64,000 bases of DNA from Poindextera sp041691315. Its GTDB lineage: Bacteria; Pseudomonadota; Alphaproteobacteria; Caulobacterales; Caulobacteraceae. A program made the position numbers and the translations under genes. Shown piece by piece: positions 33,160 to 40,801 of this stretch (position 1 is the stretch's first letter; every line of letters begins with the position of its first letter). Below the pieces are notes generated by a model. That model did no database searches. It was given only the letters and a program-made list of their open reading frames with translations, and was not told the origin of the DNA. Where the stretch lies: NCBI GenBank assembly GCA_041691315.1, contig JBEPUW010000009.1, forward strand, positions 41,318 through 105,317, in the 5' to 3' direction.

Positions 33160-34233
33160 ATGTTCGACCAATTGCCGACCGGTCTCAGTCCCAGGCTCGT
33201 CTCGCTGGCCACGGCTGTGCCGCCGATCGATCTTCCTCAGGAAGAGGTGACCCGGCGGGCGGCCGAACTCTTCGGGGTCAATTCGTCGGCCTATGAGTGG
33301 CTGGCGCCGATCTACACCAACGCCGACATCGACAATCGCCACTCCTGCGTGCCGTTCGAATGGTACCTGGAGCCGCACAGCTTCGGCGAGCGCAACGGTC
33401 TCTTTCTGGAGAACGCCACCAGGCTGCTGACCGAGGCGACTGAAGCCGCCCTGGATCAGGCGGGCCTGCAGGCCGACGAGATCGACGCCATCGTCACGGT
33501 CTCGACCACCGGCATCGCCACCCCGTCGCTGGACGCGCGGATCATGCGCAATCTGGGCTTCCGCAGCGATGTGGAGCGCACGCCGGTGTTCGGCCTTGGC
33601 TGCGCCGGCGGCGTGCTGGGCCTGGCCCGGGCCGCGGCCCTGGCGCGGGCCAAGCCGCAGTCGCGGGTGCTGCTGCTGGTGGTCGAACTCTGCGCCCTGA
33701 CCTTCCGACATCATGACCGCTCGAAGAGCAATCTGGTGGCCACCGCCCTGTTCGGCGACGGGGCCGCGGCGGCCATCATCAGTTGCCGCGACGAATACGA
33801 TCAGGCGCCCCGGCTGGGTCCGGCCGGCGAGCACACTTGGCCGGACAGCCTCGACGTCATGGGCTGGGACGTGGCCGACGACGGGCTGAAGGTGATCTTT
33901 TCGCGCGATATCCCGAGCCTGGTGAAAGACGATCTGCGGCCGGTGATCGTCGCCTTCCTGGCCAAGCATGGCGGGACGCTGAACGATATCGCCGGCTTCA
34001 TCTGCCATCCGGGCGGGGCCAAGGTGCTCGACGCGCTAGAGGACTGTTTCGGCCTGCAGCGCGGCGACCTGACCATTGCGCGCGAGGTGCTGCGCGCCCA
34101 CGGCAACATGTCGGCGGTCACCGTGCTTTTCGTGCTGCGCGCGGCGCTCGACGCCGGCGCGCGCGGGCCGCAGCTGCTGACCACGCTCGGCCCCGGCTTC
34201 ACCGCCGGCATGATGGTGGTCGAGCCGGTCTGA
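33160..34233 (+). CDS. type III polyketide synthase (chalcone/stilbene synthase family)
   Basis: Iterative condensing enzyme of 357 residues that extends an acyl-CoA starter with malonyl-CoA and cyclises the product, often to alkylresorcinols or alkylpyrones in bacteria. The full catalytic triad is visible: Cys148 in FGLGCAGG, His283 in GFICHPGG and Asn316 in HGNMSAVTV. VSTTGIATPSLDARIM and the C-terminal GPGFTAGMMVVEPV (G-F-G loop variant) fit the family. No methyltransferase or oxidase gene follows; a small RHH protein gene starts 7 bases later. The product is unknown; a phenolic lipid is a reasonable guess. Confidence 0.92.
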   Translation: MFDQLPTGLSPRLVSLATAVPPIDLPQEEVTRRAAELFGVNSSAYEWLAPIYTNADIDNRHSCVPFEWYLEPHSFGERNGLFLENATRLLTEATEAALDQAGLQADEIDAIVTVSTTGIATPSLDARIMRNLGFRSDVERTPVFGLGCAGGVLGLARAAALARAKPQSRVLLLVVELCALTFRHHDRSKSNLVATALFGDGAAAAIISCRDEYDQAPRLGPAGEHTWPDSLDVMGWDVADDGLKVIFSRDIPSLVKDDLRPVIVAFLAKHGGTLNDIAGFICHPGGAKVLDALEDCFGLQRGDLTIAREVLRAHGNMSAVTVLFVLRAALDAGARGPQLLTTLGPGFTAGMMVVEPV

Positions 34234-34240
34234 CCGGCCC

Positions 34241-34450
34241 GTGCTGCGCAAACGCTCGCTCAGTCTAGCCCGCCACACCACCTCGCTGGCGCTTGAGCCG
34301 GCCTTCTGGGACGTGCTTGAGGCGATCGCCGAAGCGCGCAGCCAAAACCTCACCAGCCTGATCGCCGAAATCGACGCCGGCCGTGGCGGTGAGCCGCTGG
34401 CCTCAGCCTGCCGGGTCGCGGCCCTGGCCTGGGCCGGACGGCGAGACTAG
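34241..34450 (+). CDS. ribbon-helix-helix domain protein (RHH_4 type)
   Basis: Small protein of 69 residues, GTG start 7 bases after the polyketide synthase stop. The pattern KRSLSLARHTTSLALEPAFWDVLEAIAEARSQNLTSLIAEID resembles the RHH_4 family of alphaproteobacteria, where one strand and two helices form a dimeric DNA-binding unit. Its place suggests co-transcription with the synthase gene, so it may regulate it; this is inference. The stop codon abuts a large inverted repeat. Confidence 0.75.
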   Translation: MLRKRSLSLARHTTSLALEPAFWDVLEAIAEARSQNLTSLIAEIDAGRGGEPLASACRVAALAWAGRRD

Positions 34451-34564
34451 ATCACGATGATTTTGGATTGGAACAATCCAAAATCATAAACGTGATCGAT
34501 CACTAAGAGTTGGAGCGGGTTGCGGGCGGAAAACCGCTTCACACTTTTCCTCAACCCGCTCTAG
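34450..34564. repeat. composite palindromic intergenic repeat (two hairpins)
   Basis: Hairpin 1: a 14-bp perfect arm pair ATGATTTTGGATTG (34457-34470) and CAATCCAAAATCAT (34474-34487) with a 3-base loop, extended by GATCACG (34450-34456) and CGTGATC (34491-34497). Hairpin 2: GAGCGGGTTG (34513-34522) and CAACCCGCTC (34552-34561) enclosing GCGG-AAAA-CCGC. The far end includes the stop codon of the next gene. The form resembles dispersed extragenic repeats that I recall from several alphaproteobacteria. It may also stop transcription from both sides. Confidence 0.75.
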
Positions 34565-34803
34565 TTGCCGCTGCCACCCAGGATCGTGGCGGCCGGCTTT
34601 TGCGGCTGGCCGGGCGTCAGCGTCATGGGGTGCGCCTGATGCGAAATGATCAGGAAGGCGCCGACGATCACCACCGCCAACAGGCCCAGAACGATCCATA
34701 GAGCCGTAAGGGTCAACCGGGCGCGCTCAACCACGGGATTGGCGTCGTCGACCGGCTTCTCGGCGTTGGTCATATCCAGGTTGATCTTATCTGCGTCCGA
34801 CAT
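34561..34803 (-). CDS. small single-pass membrane protein of unknown function
   Basis: Predicted 80-residue protein from the ATG at 34803 (GGAGA upstream). An acidic N-terminus (MSDADKINLDMTNAEKPVDDANP) precedes one hydrophobic helix (TLTALWIVLGLLAVVIVGAFLII, about residues 34-56) and a Pro/Gln-rich C-terminal tail. No family is recognised. Its TAG stop lies in the arm of the neighbouring palindromic repeat, so the repeat may have set the C-terminal end. It is divergent from the helicase gene. Confidence 0.6.
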   Translation of the reverse strand: MSDADKINLDMTNAEKPVDDANPVVERARLTLTALWIVLGLLAVVIVGAFLIISHQAHPMTLTPGQPQKPAATILGGSGN

Positions 34804-34961
34804 ATCGATGTCTCCGCGGCCGTTTCGGCCGTCAGCGTGCTTGAAGAACGGGGGCCGGCGGGGCCGGTTCCGCGCGCCGCAGCCCATCGGCCCTTAAGTC
34901 CGGATGCGCGTGTGCTACATATGTTCCGATTCAACCTCGCCAGCGTAAGGCTCGCCCCGCT

Positions 34962-37268
34962 TTGTCCGACGTCCCCGCCCCCCGCATCAGCGATCTTGCC
35001 CGCGTCGATGCGCCGTCCGCCTATCTCGAGGGCCTGAACCCCGAGCAGAAGCGCGCGGTCGAGGCGATCGAGGGCCCGGTGCTGGTGCTGGCCGGGGCCG
35101 GCACCGGCAAGACCCGCGTGCTGACCACCCGCCTTGTCCACATCCTGGCGAGCGGCCGCGCCAGGCCCTGGGAGCTGCTGGCGGTCACCTTCACCAACAA
35201 GGCCGCGCGCGAGATGCGCCACCGCATCGCCGACCTGATCGGCGGCCAGTCGGAGGGCCTGCGCTGGCTGGGCACCTTTCACTCGGTCGCCGCCCAGATC
35301 CTGCGCCGCCACGCCGAGCTGGTGGGGTTGAAGTCCAGCTACACCATCATCGACCCGGACGATCAGGAACGGCTGATCAAGCAGCTGCTGGAAGCCGAGA
35401 ACATCGACGCCAAGCGCTGGACGCCGGGCCTCATGGCCGGCCTGATCGACCACTGGAAGAACCGCGGCTGGACGCCTGACAAGCTGCCGCCGTCGGAAGG
35501 GGCGCAGTTCGCCAACAACCGTGGCGCGGCGCTCTACAAGATGTACCAGGATCGCCTGAGGGTGCTGAACGCCTGCGATTTCGGCGACCTCTTGTTGCAC
35601 AACCTGACCATCTTCCAGGCCAATCCGGACGTGCTGGCCGAGTATCACGAGCGCTTTCGCTACATCCTGGTCGACGAGTACCAGGACACCAATGTCGCCC
35701 AGTATCTCTGGCTGCGCCTCTTGGCCCAAAAGCGGCAGAACGTCTGCTGCGTCGGCGACGACGACCAGTCGATCTATGGCTGGCGCGGCGCCGAGGTGGA
35801 CAACATCCTGCGCTTCGAGCGCGACTTCCCGGGCGCCGAGGTCATCCGGCTGGAGCGCAACTATCGCTCCACCGAGCACATATTGGCGGCCGCCTCCGGC
35901 CTCATCGCCGCCAACAAGGGCCGGCTTGGCAAGACGCTTTGGACGGAGGCGCAAGGCGGGACCAAGGTCGCCGTGCGCGGGGTCTGGGACGGCGAGGCCG
36001 AGAGCCGGCTGATCGCCGACGACATCGAGCGGGGCAAGCGCGACGGCCGCCGCTATCGCGACATGGCCATCCTGGTGCGCGCCTCGTTCCAGATGCGCGC
36101 CTTCGAAGAGCGGTTCGTGCTGTTGCAGATCCCCTACACGGTGGTCGGCGGCCCGCGCTTCTTCGAGCGCGCCGAGATTCGCGACGCCCACGCTTACTTA
36201 AGGCTTATCCAGTCGGAGGACGACGACCTCGCCTTCGAGCGCATCGTCAACACCCCCAAGCGCGGCATCGGCGACACCACCGTCAGCCGTCTCCTGCAAT
36301 TCGCCCGCGCCAAGGAGGTCTCGGCCAGCCTGGCGGCGCGCGGTCTGGTGACCACCGACGAACTGCAGCCGCGCACGCGCACGGCGCTGGCCAACTTCCT
36401 GCGCGACATGGATCGCTGGCGGGGCTCAAGGGAAAGCCTGGGCCACCAGCGCCTGCTGGAGACCATCCTGGAGGAGAGCGGCTATACCGACGCGCTTCGC
36501 CTCGACAAGGGGCCGACCAGCCAGACGCGGCTGGAGAACTTGAAGGAGCTGGTCCAGTCCATGGCCGCCTTCGAGACTCTGGAAGCCTATCTCGAGCACG
36601 TCTCGCTGGTCATGGACCTCGACCGCGAGACCGGCGGCGACGCCGTCCAGATCATGACCCTGCACTCGGCCAAGGGGCTGGAATTTCCCGTGGTCTTCCT
36701 GCCCGGCTGGGAGGAAGGCGTCTTCCCCTCCCAGCGCAGCATGGACGAGAAGGGCGAAAAGGGCCTCGAGGAGGAACGCCGGCTGGCCTATGTCGGCATC
36801 ACCCGCGCCCGCGAGGACGCCCGCATCAGCTTTGCCGCCAACCGGCAGGTCTATGGCCGCTGGACCAGCCAGCTGCCCAGCCGCTTCGTCGACGAACTGC
36901 CGATGGCCAATGTCGAGGCGGCCAGCGAGACCGGCTATTACGGCGGCGGCCCCGGCATGAACGAGGCGCACAGCCGCTGGGAGGAGACCCCCTCCTTCGG
37001 CTCCGGCTATTCCTCGCCCGGCTGGCGGCGCGCCCAGGCCAGGGGCGCGGCCGGCGCGGTCGGGCGGCACACGGTGATCGAGGGCGAGGGCCGGCTGGTC
37101 GCCGTCTCGGCCAAGTCGGCGACCAGCGTCTTCGGCATCGGCGACCGCGTCTTCCACCAGAAGTTCGGCCCCGGCGCGGTCACCGCCGTCGAAGGCAACA
37201 AGCTGACCGTCGCCTTCGACCATGCCGGCGAAAAGCGGGTCATCGACACCTTCGTCGAGCCGGCGTGA
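34962..37268 (+). CDS. uvrD: UvrD/PcrA-type ATP-dependent DNA helicase
   Basis: Superfamily 1A 3'-to-5' helicase of 768 residues for nucleotide-excision and mismatch repair. TTG start at 34962. Motif order: Q motif LNPEQKRAVEA, Walker A GAGTGKT (residues 45-51), Ia TFTNKAAREM, II LVDEYQDTN (about 236), III GDDDQSIYGWRGA, IV RLERNYRST, V MTLHSAKGLEFPVVFLPGWEEGVFPSQRS, VI EEERRLAYVGITRA. The C-terminal region after about 680 (FGIGDRVFHQKFGPGAVTAVEG) is the Tudor-like domain that binds RNA polymerase in UvrD and PcrA. Rep is excluded by that domain. Confidence 0.94.
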   Translation: MSDVPAPRISDLARVDAPSAYLEGLNPEQKRAVEAIEGPVLVLAGAGTGKTRVLTTRLVHILASGRARPWELLAVTFTNKAAREMRHRIADLIGGQSEGLRWLGTFHSVAAQILRRHAELVGLKSSYTIIDPDDQERLIKQLLEAENIDAKRWTPGLMAGLIDHWKNRGWTPDKLPPSEGAQFANNRGAALYKMYQDRLRVLNACDFGDLLLHNLTIFQANPDVLAEYHERFRYILVDEYQDTNVAQYLWLRLLAQKRQNVCCVGDDDQSIYGWRGAEVDNILRFERDFPGAEVIRLERNYRSTEHILAAASGLIAANKGRLGKTLWTEAQGGTKVAVRGVWDGEAESRLIADDIERGKRDGRRYRDMAILVRASFQMRAFEERFVLLQIPYTVVGGPRFFERAEIRDAHAYLRLIQSEDDDLAFERIVNTPKRGIGDTTVSRLLQFARAKEVSASLAARGLVTTDELQPRTRTALANFLRDMDRWRGSRESLGHQRLLETILEESGYTDALRLDKGPTSQTRLENLKELVQSMAAFETLEAYLEHVSLVMDLDRETGGDAVQIMTLHSAKGLEFPVVFLPGWEEGVFPSQRSMDEKGEKGLEEERRLAYVGITRAREDARISFAANRQVYGRWTSQLPSRFVDELPMANVEAASETGYYGGGPGMNEAHSRWEETPSFGSGYSSPGWRRAQARGAAGAVGRHTVIEGEGRLVAVSAKSATSVFGIGDRVFHQKFGPGAVTAVEGNKLTVAFDHAGEKRVIDTFVEPA

Positions 37269-37321
37269 CCTGATCGCCGCCAAAGCCTAAGCTTGGCTAT
37301 TCAGCCTGGGGAGGCAATTCC

Positions 37322-37732
37322 ATGACTCTCGTCCCACCGGTGATCTCGGCGTTTACAGCCGGGATTCTCATCCTGTTGCAGACCGCTCTGGTGTTTGCAG
37401 CGGTAAACCAGCGACGCCAGCACGGACCGTCGCTAGGTGAATCAACCGACCCGAACGTGACCCGCGCGGTGCGTCGTCACGGGAACCTGGCCGAAAATGC
37501 CGCCATCTTCATCGCCTGCATAGCCCTGCTTGAGATGCTCGGCGGTGGCCGGCTGTGGGTCGAGTTGCTGTGCGGCGCCTTCGTGCTCGCCCGCCTGCTG
37601 CATGCGCTGGGCCTGTCGCTGCCGAACACCGTCAATCCCTTCCGGGTGGCTGGCGTGCTGCTGACCGTCGCGGTCGGCCTCGGCGTGGGTGTGCTCCTGG
37701 TCTTGGTCGCCGCGCCGCATCTCGCCGACTGA
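37322..37732 (+). CDS. MAPEG-family membrane protein
   Basis: Four-helix membrane protein of 136 residues from the family of microsomal glutathione S-transferases and leukotriene synthases. It begins TLVPPVISAFTAGILILLQTALVF. The motifs RRHGNLAENAAIFIACIALLE and ARLLHALGL are the usual MAPEG signatures (RxxxNxxE and RxxHxxG). Bacterial members are mostly uncharacterised; some conjugate glutathione to electrophiles. It stands alone, after uvrD and convergent with the small acetyltransferase gene. Confidence 0.87.
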   Translation: MTLVPPVISAFTAGILILLQTALVFAAVNQRRQHGPSLGESTDPNVTRAVRRHGNLAENAAIFIACIALLEMLGGGRLWVELLCGAFVLARLLHALGLSLPNTVNPFRVAGVLLTVAVGLGVGVLLVLVAAPHLAD

Positions 37733-37743
37733 ACCCTGGCCTC

Positions 37744-38028
37744 TCAGGCCAGGACGTCGGCGTGTTCGGGGTGGCGTTTCAGCCAGGCGACGGCGTAGGG
37801 GCAGATGGGCACGATCTTCTGGTGGTCGGCGCGGATGCGTTCGACCATGCCTTCCATCAGCCGGCCGGCCGCGCCGGTGCCGCGCAGGGCGATCGGCGCC
37901 TCGACATGTGGGACGCTGACCCGGTCGCCACGGCGGTGATAGTCGGCGAAGGCCATCAGGCCGTTCTCGACCAGCTCGAAACGTTGCGCTTGGACGTTGT
38001 CGACCACGGAATTGGAAGCGTTTGTCAT
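37744..38028 (-). CDS. small GNAT-fold N-acetyltransferase (YjdJ/GCN5-related, PF14542-like)
   Basis: Minimal acetyltransferase of 94 residues from the ATG at 38028; a TTG four codons earlier is possible. FELVENGLMAFADYHRRGDRVSVPHVEAPIALRGTGAAGRLMEGMVERIRAD holds the beta hairpin and the CoA-binding loop (R-G-T-G-A-A-G). VPICPYAVAWLKRHPEHADVL is the typical end of this short family, related to the C-terminal part of human NATD1. Substrate unknown. It is convergent with the MAPEG gene, 11 bases between stops. Confidence 0.82.
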   Translation of the reverse strand: MTNASNSVVDNVQAQRFELVENGLMAFADYHRRGDRVSVPHVEAPIALRGTGAAGRLMEGMVERIRADHQKIVPICPYAVAWLKRHPEHADVLA

Positions 38029-38095
38029 GCGGCCTCGCAAAACGGAAAACGGCAGGGAATCGTCAGTCTAATCCTCGATCGATGACGCGGTTGCG

Positions 38096-39286
38096 TCAAA
38101 GCCGTTCGACCGCCATGGCCACGGCCTCGCCGCCGCCGATGCACAGGCTGGCCAGGCCGCGTTTGGCGCCGCGCGCTTCCAGTGACGCCAGGAGCGTGGC
38201 CAGGATGCGCGCACCCGAGGCGCCGATGGGATGGCCAAGCGCACAGGCGCCACCGTTGACGTTCAAGACGTCGTGCGGAATCGAAAGCTCCTGCATGGCG
38301 ATCATCGCCACCACCGCGAACGCCTCGTTGACCTCGAACAGGTCGATGTCGCCGATCGACCAGCCGGCCCGCTCCAGCGCCTTGCGCATGGCCGGGACCG
38401 GGGCGGTGGTGAACAGGCCCGGCGCCTGGGCGTGTGCCGCGTGACCGGCGATGCGCGCGATGGGGGTCATCCCGAGCCGCTCGGCGACCGAGGCGCGGGT
38501 AAGCACCAGGGCGGCGGCCCCGTCGGAGATCGACGAGGCGTTGGCGGCGGTGATGGCGCCGTCCTTGGCGAAGGCGGGTTTCAGCGTCGGGATCTTGGCC
38601 GGGTCGGCCTTCAGCGGCTGTTCGTCGTCGCTGACCAGCACCGTGCCGCCACGGGTCTCGACGTTGACCGGGACGATCTCGCCCGAGAACCGGCCACCTT
38701 CGACGGCGGCGCGGGCGCGGGCCAGGCTCTCGATGGCGTAGGCGTCCATGGCGGCGCGGCCGATCTGGTAGTCCTTGGCCGACTCCTCCGCGAAGGCGCC
38801 CATCAGCTTGCCGGGCTCGTAGGCGTCTTCAAGCCCGTCCAGATACATACTGTCGGCGACCCGGTCGTGGCCGATGCGGGCGCCGCCGCGATGCTTGGTC
38901 AAGAGGTAGGGCGCGTTCGACATGCTCTCCATGCCGCCAGCGACGATGATGTCGGCGCTGCCGGCCATCAGCGCGTCATGAGCCAGGATGGCGGCCTGCA
39001 TGCCGGAGCCGCACATCTTGTTGACCGTGGTCGCCTCGGCCGAGAGCGGCAGGCCCGCGCCCATGCCCGCCTGCCGGGCCGGCGCCTGGCCAAGCCCGGC
39101 GGGCAGCACGCAGCCCATGATGATCTGGTCGATGGCCTCCGGCGAAACCCCGGCCCGCTCCACCGCCGCGCGAATCGCCACGGCGCCCAGCTCGGTCGCC
39201 TTGACCGAACCCAGGGCGCCTTGGAAGCCGCCCATGGGGGTGCGGGCATAGCCGGCGATGACGATGGGGTCGTGGGCGGTGGCCAT
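38096..39286 (-). CDS. acetyl-CoA C-acyltransferase (thiolase)
   Basis: Thiolase of 396 residues, condensing or cleaving acetoacetyl-CoA or 3-ketoacyl-CoA. The catalytic residues are visible: nucleophile Cys in NKMCGSGMQAA, His in NVNGGACALGHPIGASGAR and the second Cys in SLCIGGGEAVAMAVE. NEAF is kept in LFEVNEAFAVVAM. Length and composition fit the biosynthetic type II (PhaA/AtoB) group more than FadA. It is divergent from an HxlR regulator gene (95 bases apart), which may control it. Confidence 0.93.
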   Translation of the reverse strand: MATAHDPIVIAGYARTPMGGFQGALGSVKATELGAVAIRAAVERAGVSPEAIDQIIMGCVLPAGLGQAPARQAGMGAGLPLSAEATTVNKMCGSGMQAAILAHDALMAGSADIIVAGGMESMSNAPYLLTKHRGGARIGHDRVADSMYLDGLEDAYEPGKLMGAFAEESAKDYQIGRAAMDAYAIESLARARAAVEGGRFSGEIVPVNVETRGGTVLVSDDEQPLKADPAKIPTLKPAFAKDGAITAANASSISDGAAALVLTRASVAERLGMTPIARIAGHAAHAQAPGLFTTAPVPAMRKALERAGWSIGDIDLFEVNEAFAVVAMIAMQELSIPHDVLNVNGGACALGHPIGASGARILATLLASLEARGAKRGLASLCIGGGEAVAMAVERL

Positions 39287-39381
39287 GGACGCATCCTTTT
39301 TGCTGGAACCGAAAAGTGGGGCGGCGCGTCTGTAAACGCAACGCGCTTGTCTTCGAGATAGCGCGCGCGCAACATCGCGCC

Positions 39382-39870
39382 ATGGGACGCACGGCGGACT
39401 ATTCGCGGCAGATCTGTTCCGTCGCCGCCACCTTGGAGGTGGTCGGCGACCCCTGGACCCTCCTCATCCTGCGCGACGCCTTCGCCGACGTGCGCCGTTT
39501 CGAACAATGGCAGGAGCGTCTCGGCGTCGCCCGCAACGTACTGGCGGCGCGGCTGAAAAGCCTGGTCGGGCACGGGGTGCTGGAGAAGCGGCTCTACAAC
39601 GCCCATCCGCCGCGCCACGAATACGCCCTCACCGACAAGGGCCGCGACCTCTATGGCGTGCTGGTGACGATGGCCGCCTGGGGCGACCGCCACGTCTATT
39701 GCAGCGGCGGGCCGGTGGAGTTCGTGCACGGGGCCTGCGGCGCGCCGTTCGAACCGCGGGTGATCTGCGCGGCCTGTGGCGAGACCGTTGCCCCGGGCGA
39801 TCTGAAACGCCAGGCCGGCCCGGCGACCACGACCGTCGGCGAGGCCCTGGGCGCCAACCCTAGACCTTGA
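39382..39870 (+). CDS. HxlR-family transcriptional regulator
   Basis: Winged-helix regulator of 162 residues from the ATG at 39382. CSVAATLEVVGDPWTLLILRDAFADVRRFEQWQERLGVARNVLAARLKSLVGHGVLEKRLYNAHPPRHEYALTDKGRDL is a textbook HxlR domain. The C-terminus has a CGAPF..ICAACGE segment with Cys residues that could bind metal or sense redox state. It is divergent from the thiolase gene, so control of that gene is plausible. Its 3' end overlaps the convergent transglutaminase gene by 11 bases. Confidence 0.88.
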   Translation: MGRTADYSRQICSVAATLEVVGDPWTLLILRDAFADVRRFEQWQERLGVARNVLAARLKSLVGHGVLEKRLYNAHPPRHEYALTDKGRDLYGVLVTMAAWGDRHVYCSGGPVEFVHGACGAPFEPRVICAACGETVAPGDLKRQAGPATTTVGEALGANPRP

Positions 39871-40801
39871 TCGGCCGCCGCGCCGGACGCGCAGCCCTGG
39901 CGCCGCCACCGCGTTCGGCCAGTTCATTTTCCGGAACGACGTCGACCTCGACCTTCAGCTCCTGTTCGCCGGGCGACAGCATGATGCCGTCGATCGGGGC
40001 GACGTCGCTGTAGTCGCGGCCGACCGCCAGGATGATGTGGTCGTCGCGCGCCAGGATGGCGTTGGTCGGGTCGAAGCCGATCCAGCCATCAGCCTCGCCG
40101 CACCACAGCTGGACCCAGGCGTGGGTGGCGTCCGCGCCTTGCAGCCGGGGCCGGCCGGACGGTGGATTGGTGCGCAGATAGCCGCTGACATACGCCGCCG
40201 GCAGGCCAAGGCCGCGCAGGCCGGCGATCATGATGTGGGCGAAGTCCTGGCAGACGCCGCGGCGGACCTTGAAGGCCTCGCTGGCCGGGGTCGAGACGGT
40301 GGTGGCCTCGCCGTCATAGACGAACTCGGCGTGGATGCGGGTCATCAGGTCGATCGCCGCCTCGACGATCGGCCGGCCGGCCGGGAAGCTCGCCCGCGCA
40401 TAGTCGGTGATCGCTGGTGACAGCGGCGTGCGCGGCGTCGGATAGAGAAAGGCCGCCGGGCTGTCCGCGCCGAGCGCCGTCGAGGCCAGAGCCGCCGCCC
40501 CCACGTGCTCCCAGGCCGGGCTGCGCGCCGCATCGGGCGCCGGCGCAGCGTGGACGTCGACCCAGGATGCAGCCTCGATGACCAGCACCTTGTGCGGCTT
40601 GTCGATAACCACGGTCAGGGTCGCTTCGCCGTAGGGGCCGGTGCGCTTCAACCGGTCCGAGGGCTCCGGACTGATGGCGATGGCGTTTTCCAGCAGGGTC
40701 TGCACCGCATTGGAGGGCGGGGTCAGGCGCAGGACGCAGCGCGCATAGCTCACCTCCGATTCGTAGGTGTAGGTGGTCTTGTGGTTCACCCAATAGATCA
40801 C
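39860..40801 (-). CDS. transglutaminase-like cysteine peptidase family protein
   Basis: Last gene of a three-gene operon; 313 residues from a GTG at 40801 that overlaps the preceding stop (GTGA). The N-terminal beta domain (about 1-150) starts WVNHKTTYTYESEVSYARCVLRLTPP, the bacterial transglutaminase N-terminal type. The catalytic core has Cys in RRGVCQDFAHIMIAGLR, His in DATHAWVQLW and Asp in IGFDPTN. Such proteins cleave or form isopeptide or amide bonds. The constant association with the circularly permuted ATP-grasp/alpha-E protein suggests one peptide-modifying system of unknown product. Confidence 0.88.
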   Translation of the reverse strand: MIYWVNHKTTYTYESEVSYARCVLRLTPPSNAVQTLLENAIAISPEPSDRLKRTGPYGEATLTVVIDKPHKVLVIEAASWVDVHAAPAPDAARSPAWEHVGAAALASTALGADSPAAFLYPTPRTPLSPAITDYARASFPAGRPIVEAAIDLMTRIHAEFVYDGEATTVSTPASEAFKVRRGVCQDFAHIMIAGLRGLGLPAAYVSGYLRTNPPSGRPRLQGADATHAWVQLWCGEADGWIGFDPTNAILARDDHIILAVGRDYSDVAPIDGIMLSPGEQELKVEVDVVPENELAERGGGARAARPARRPIKV

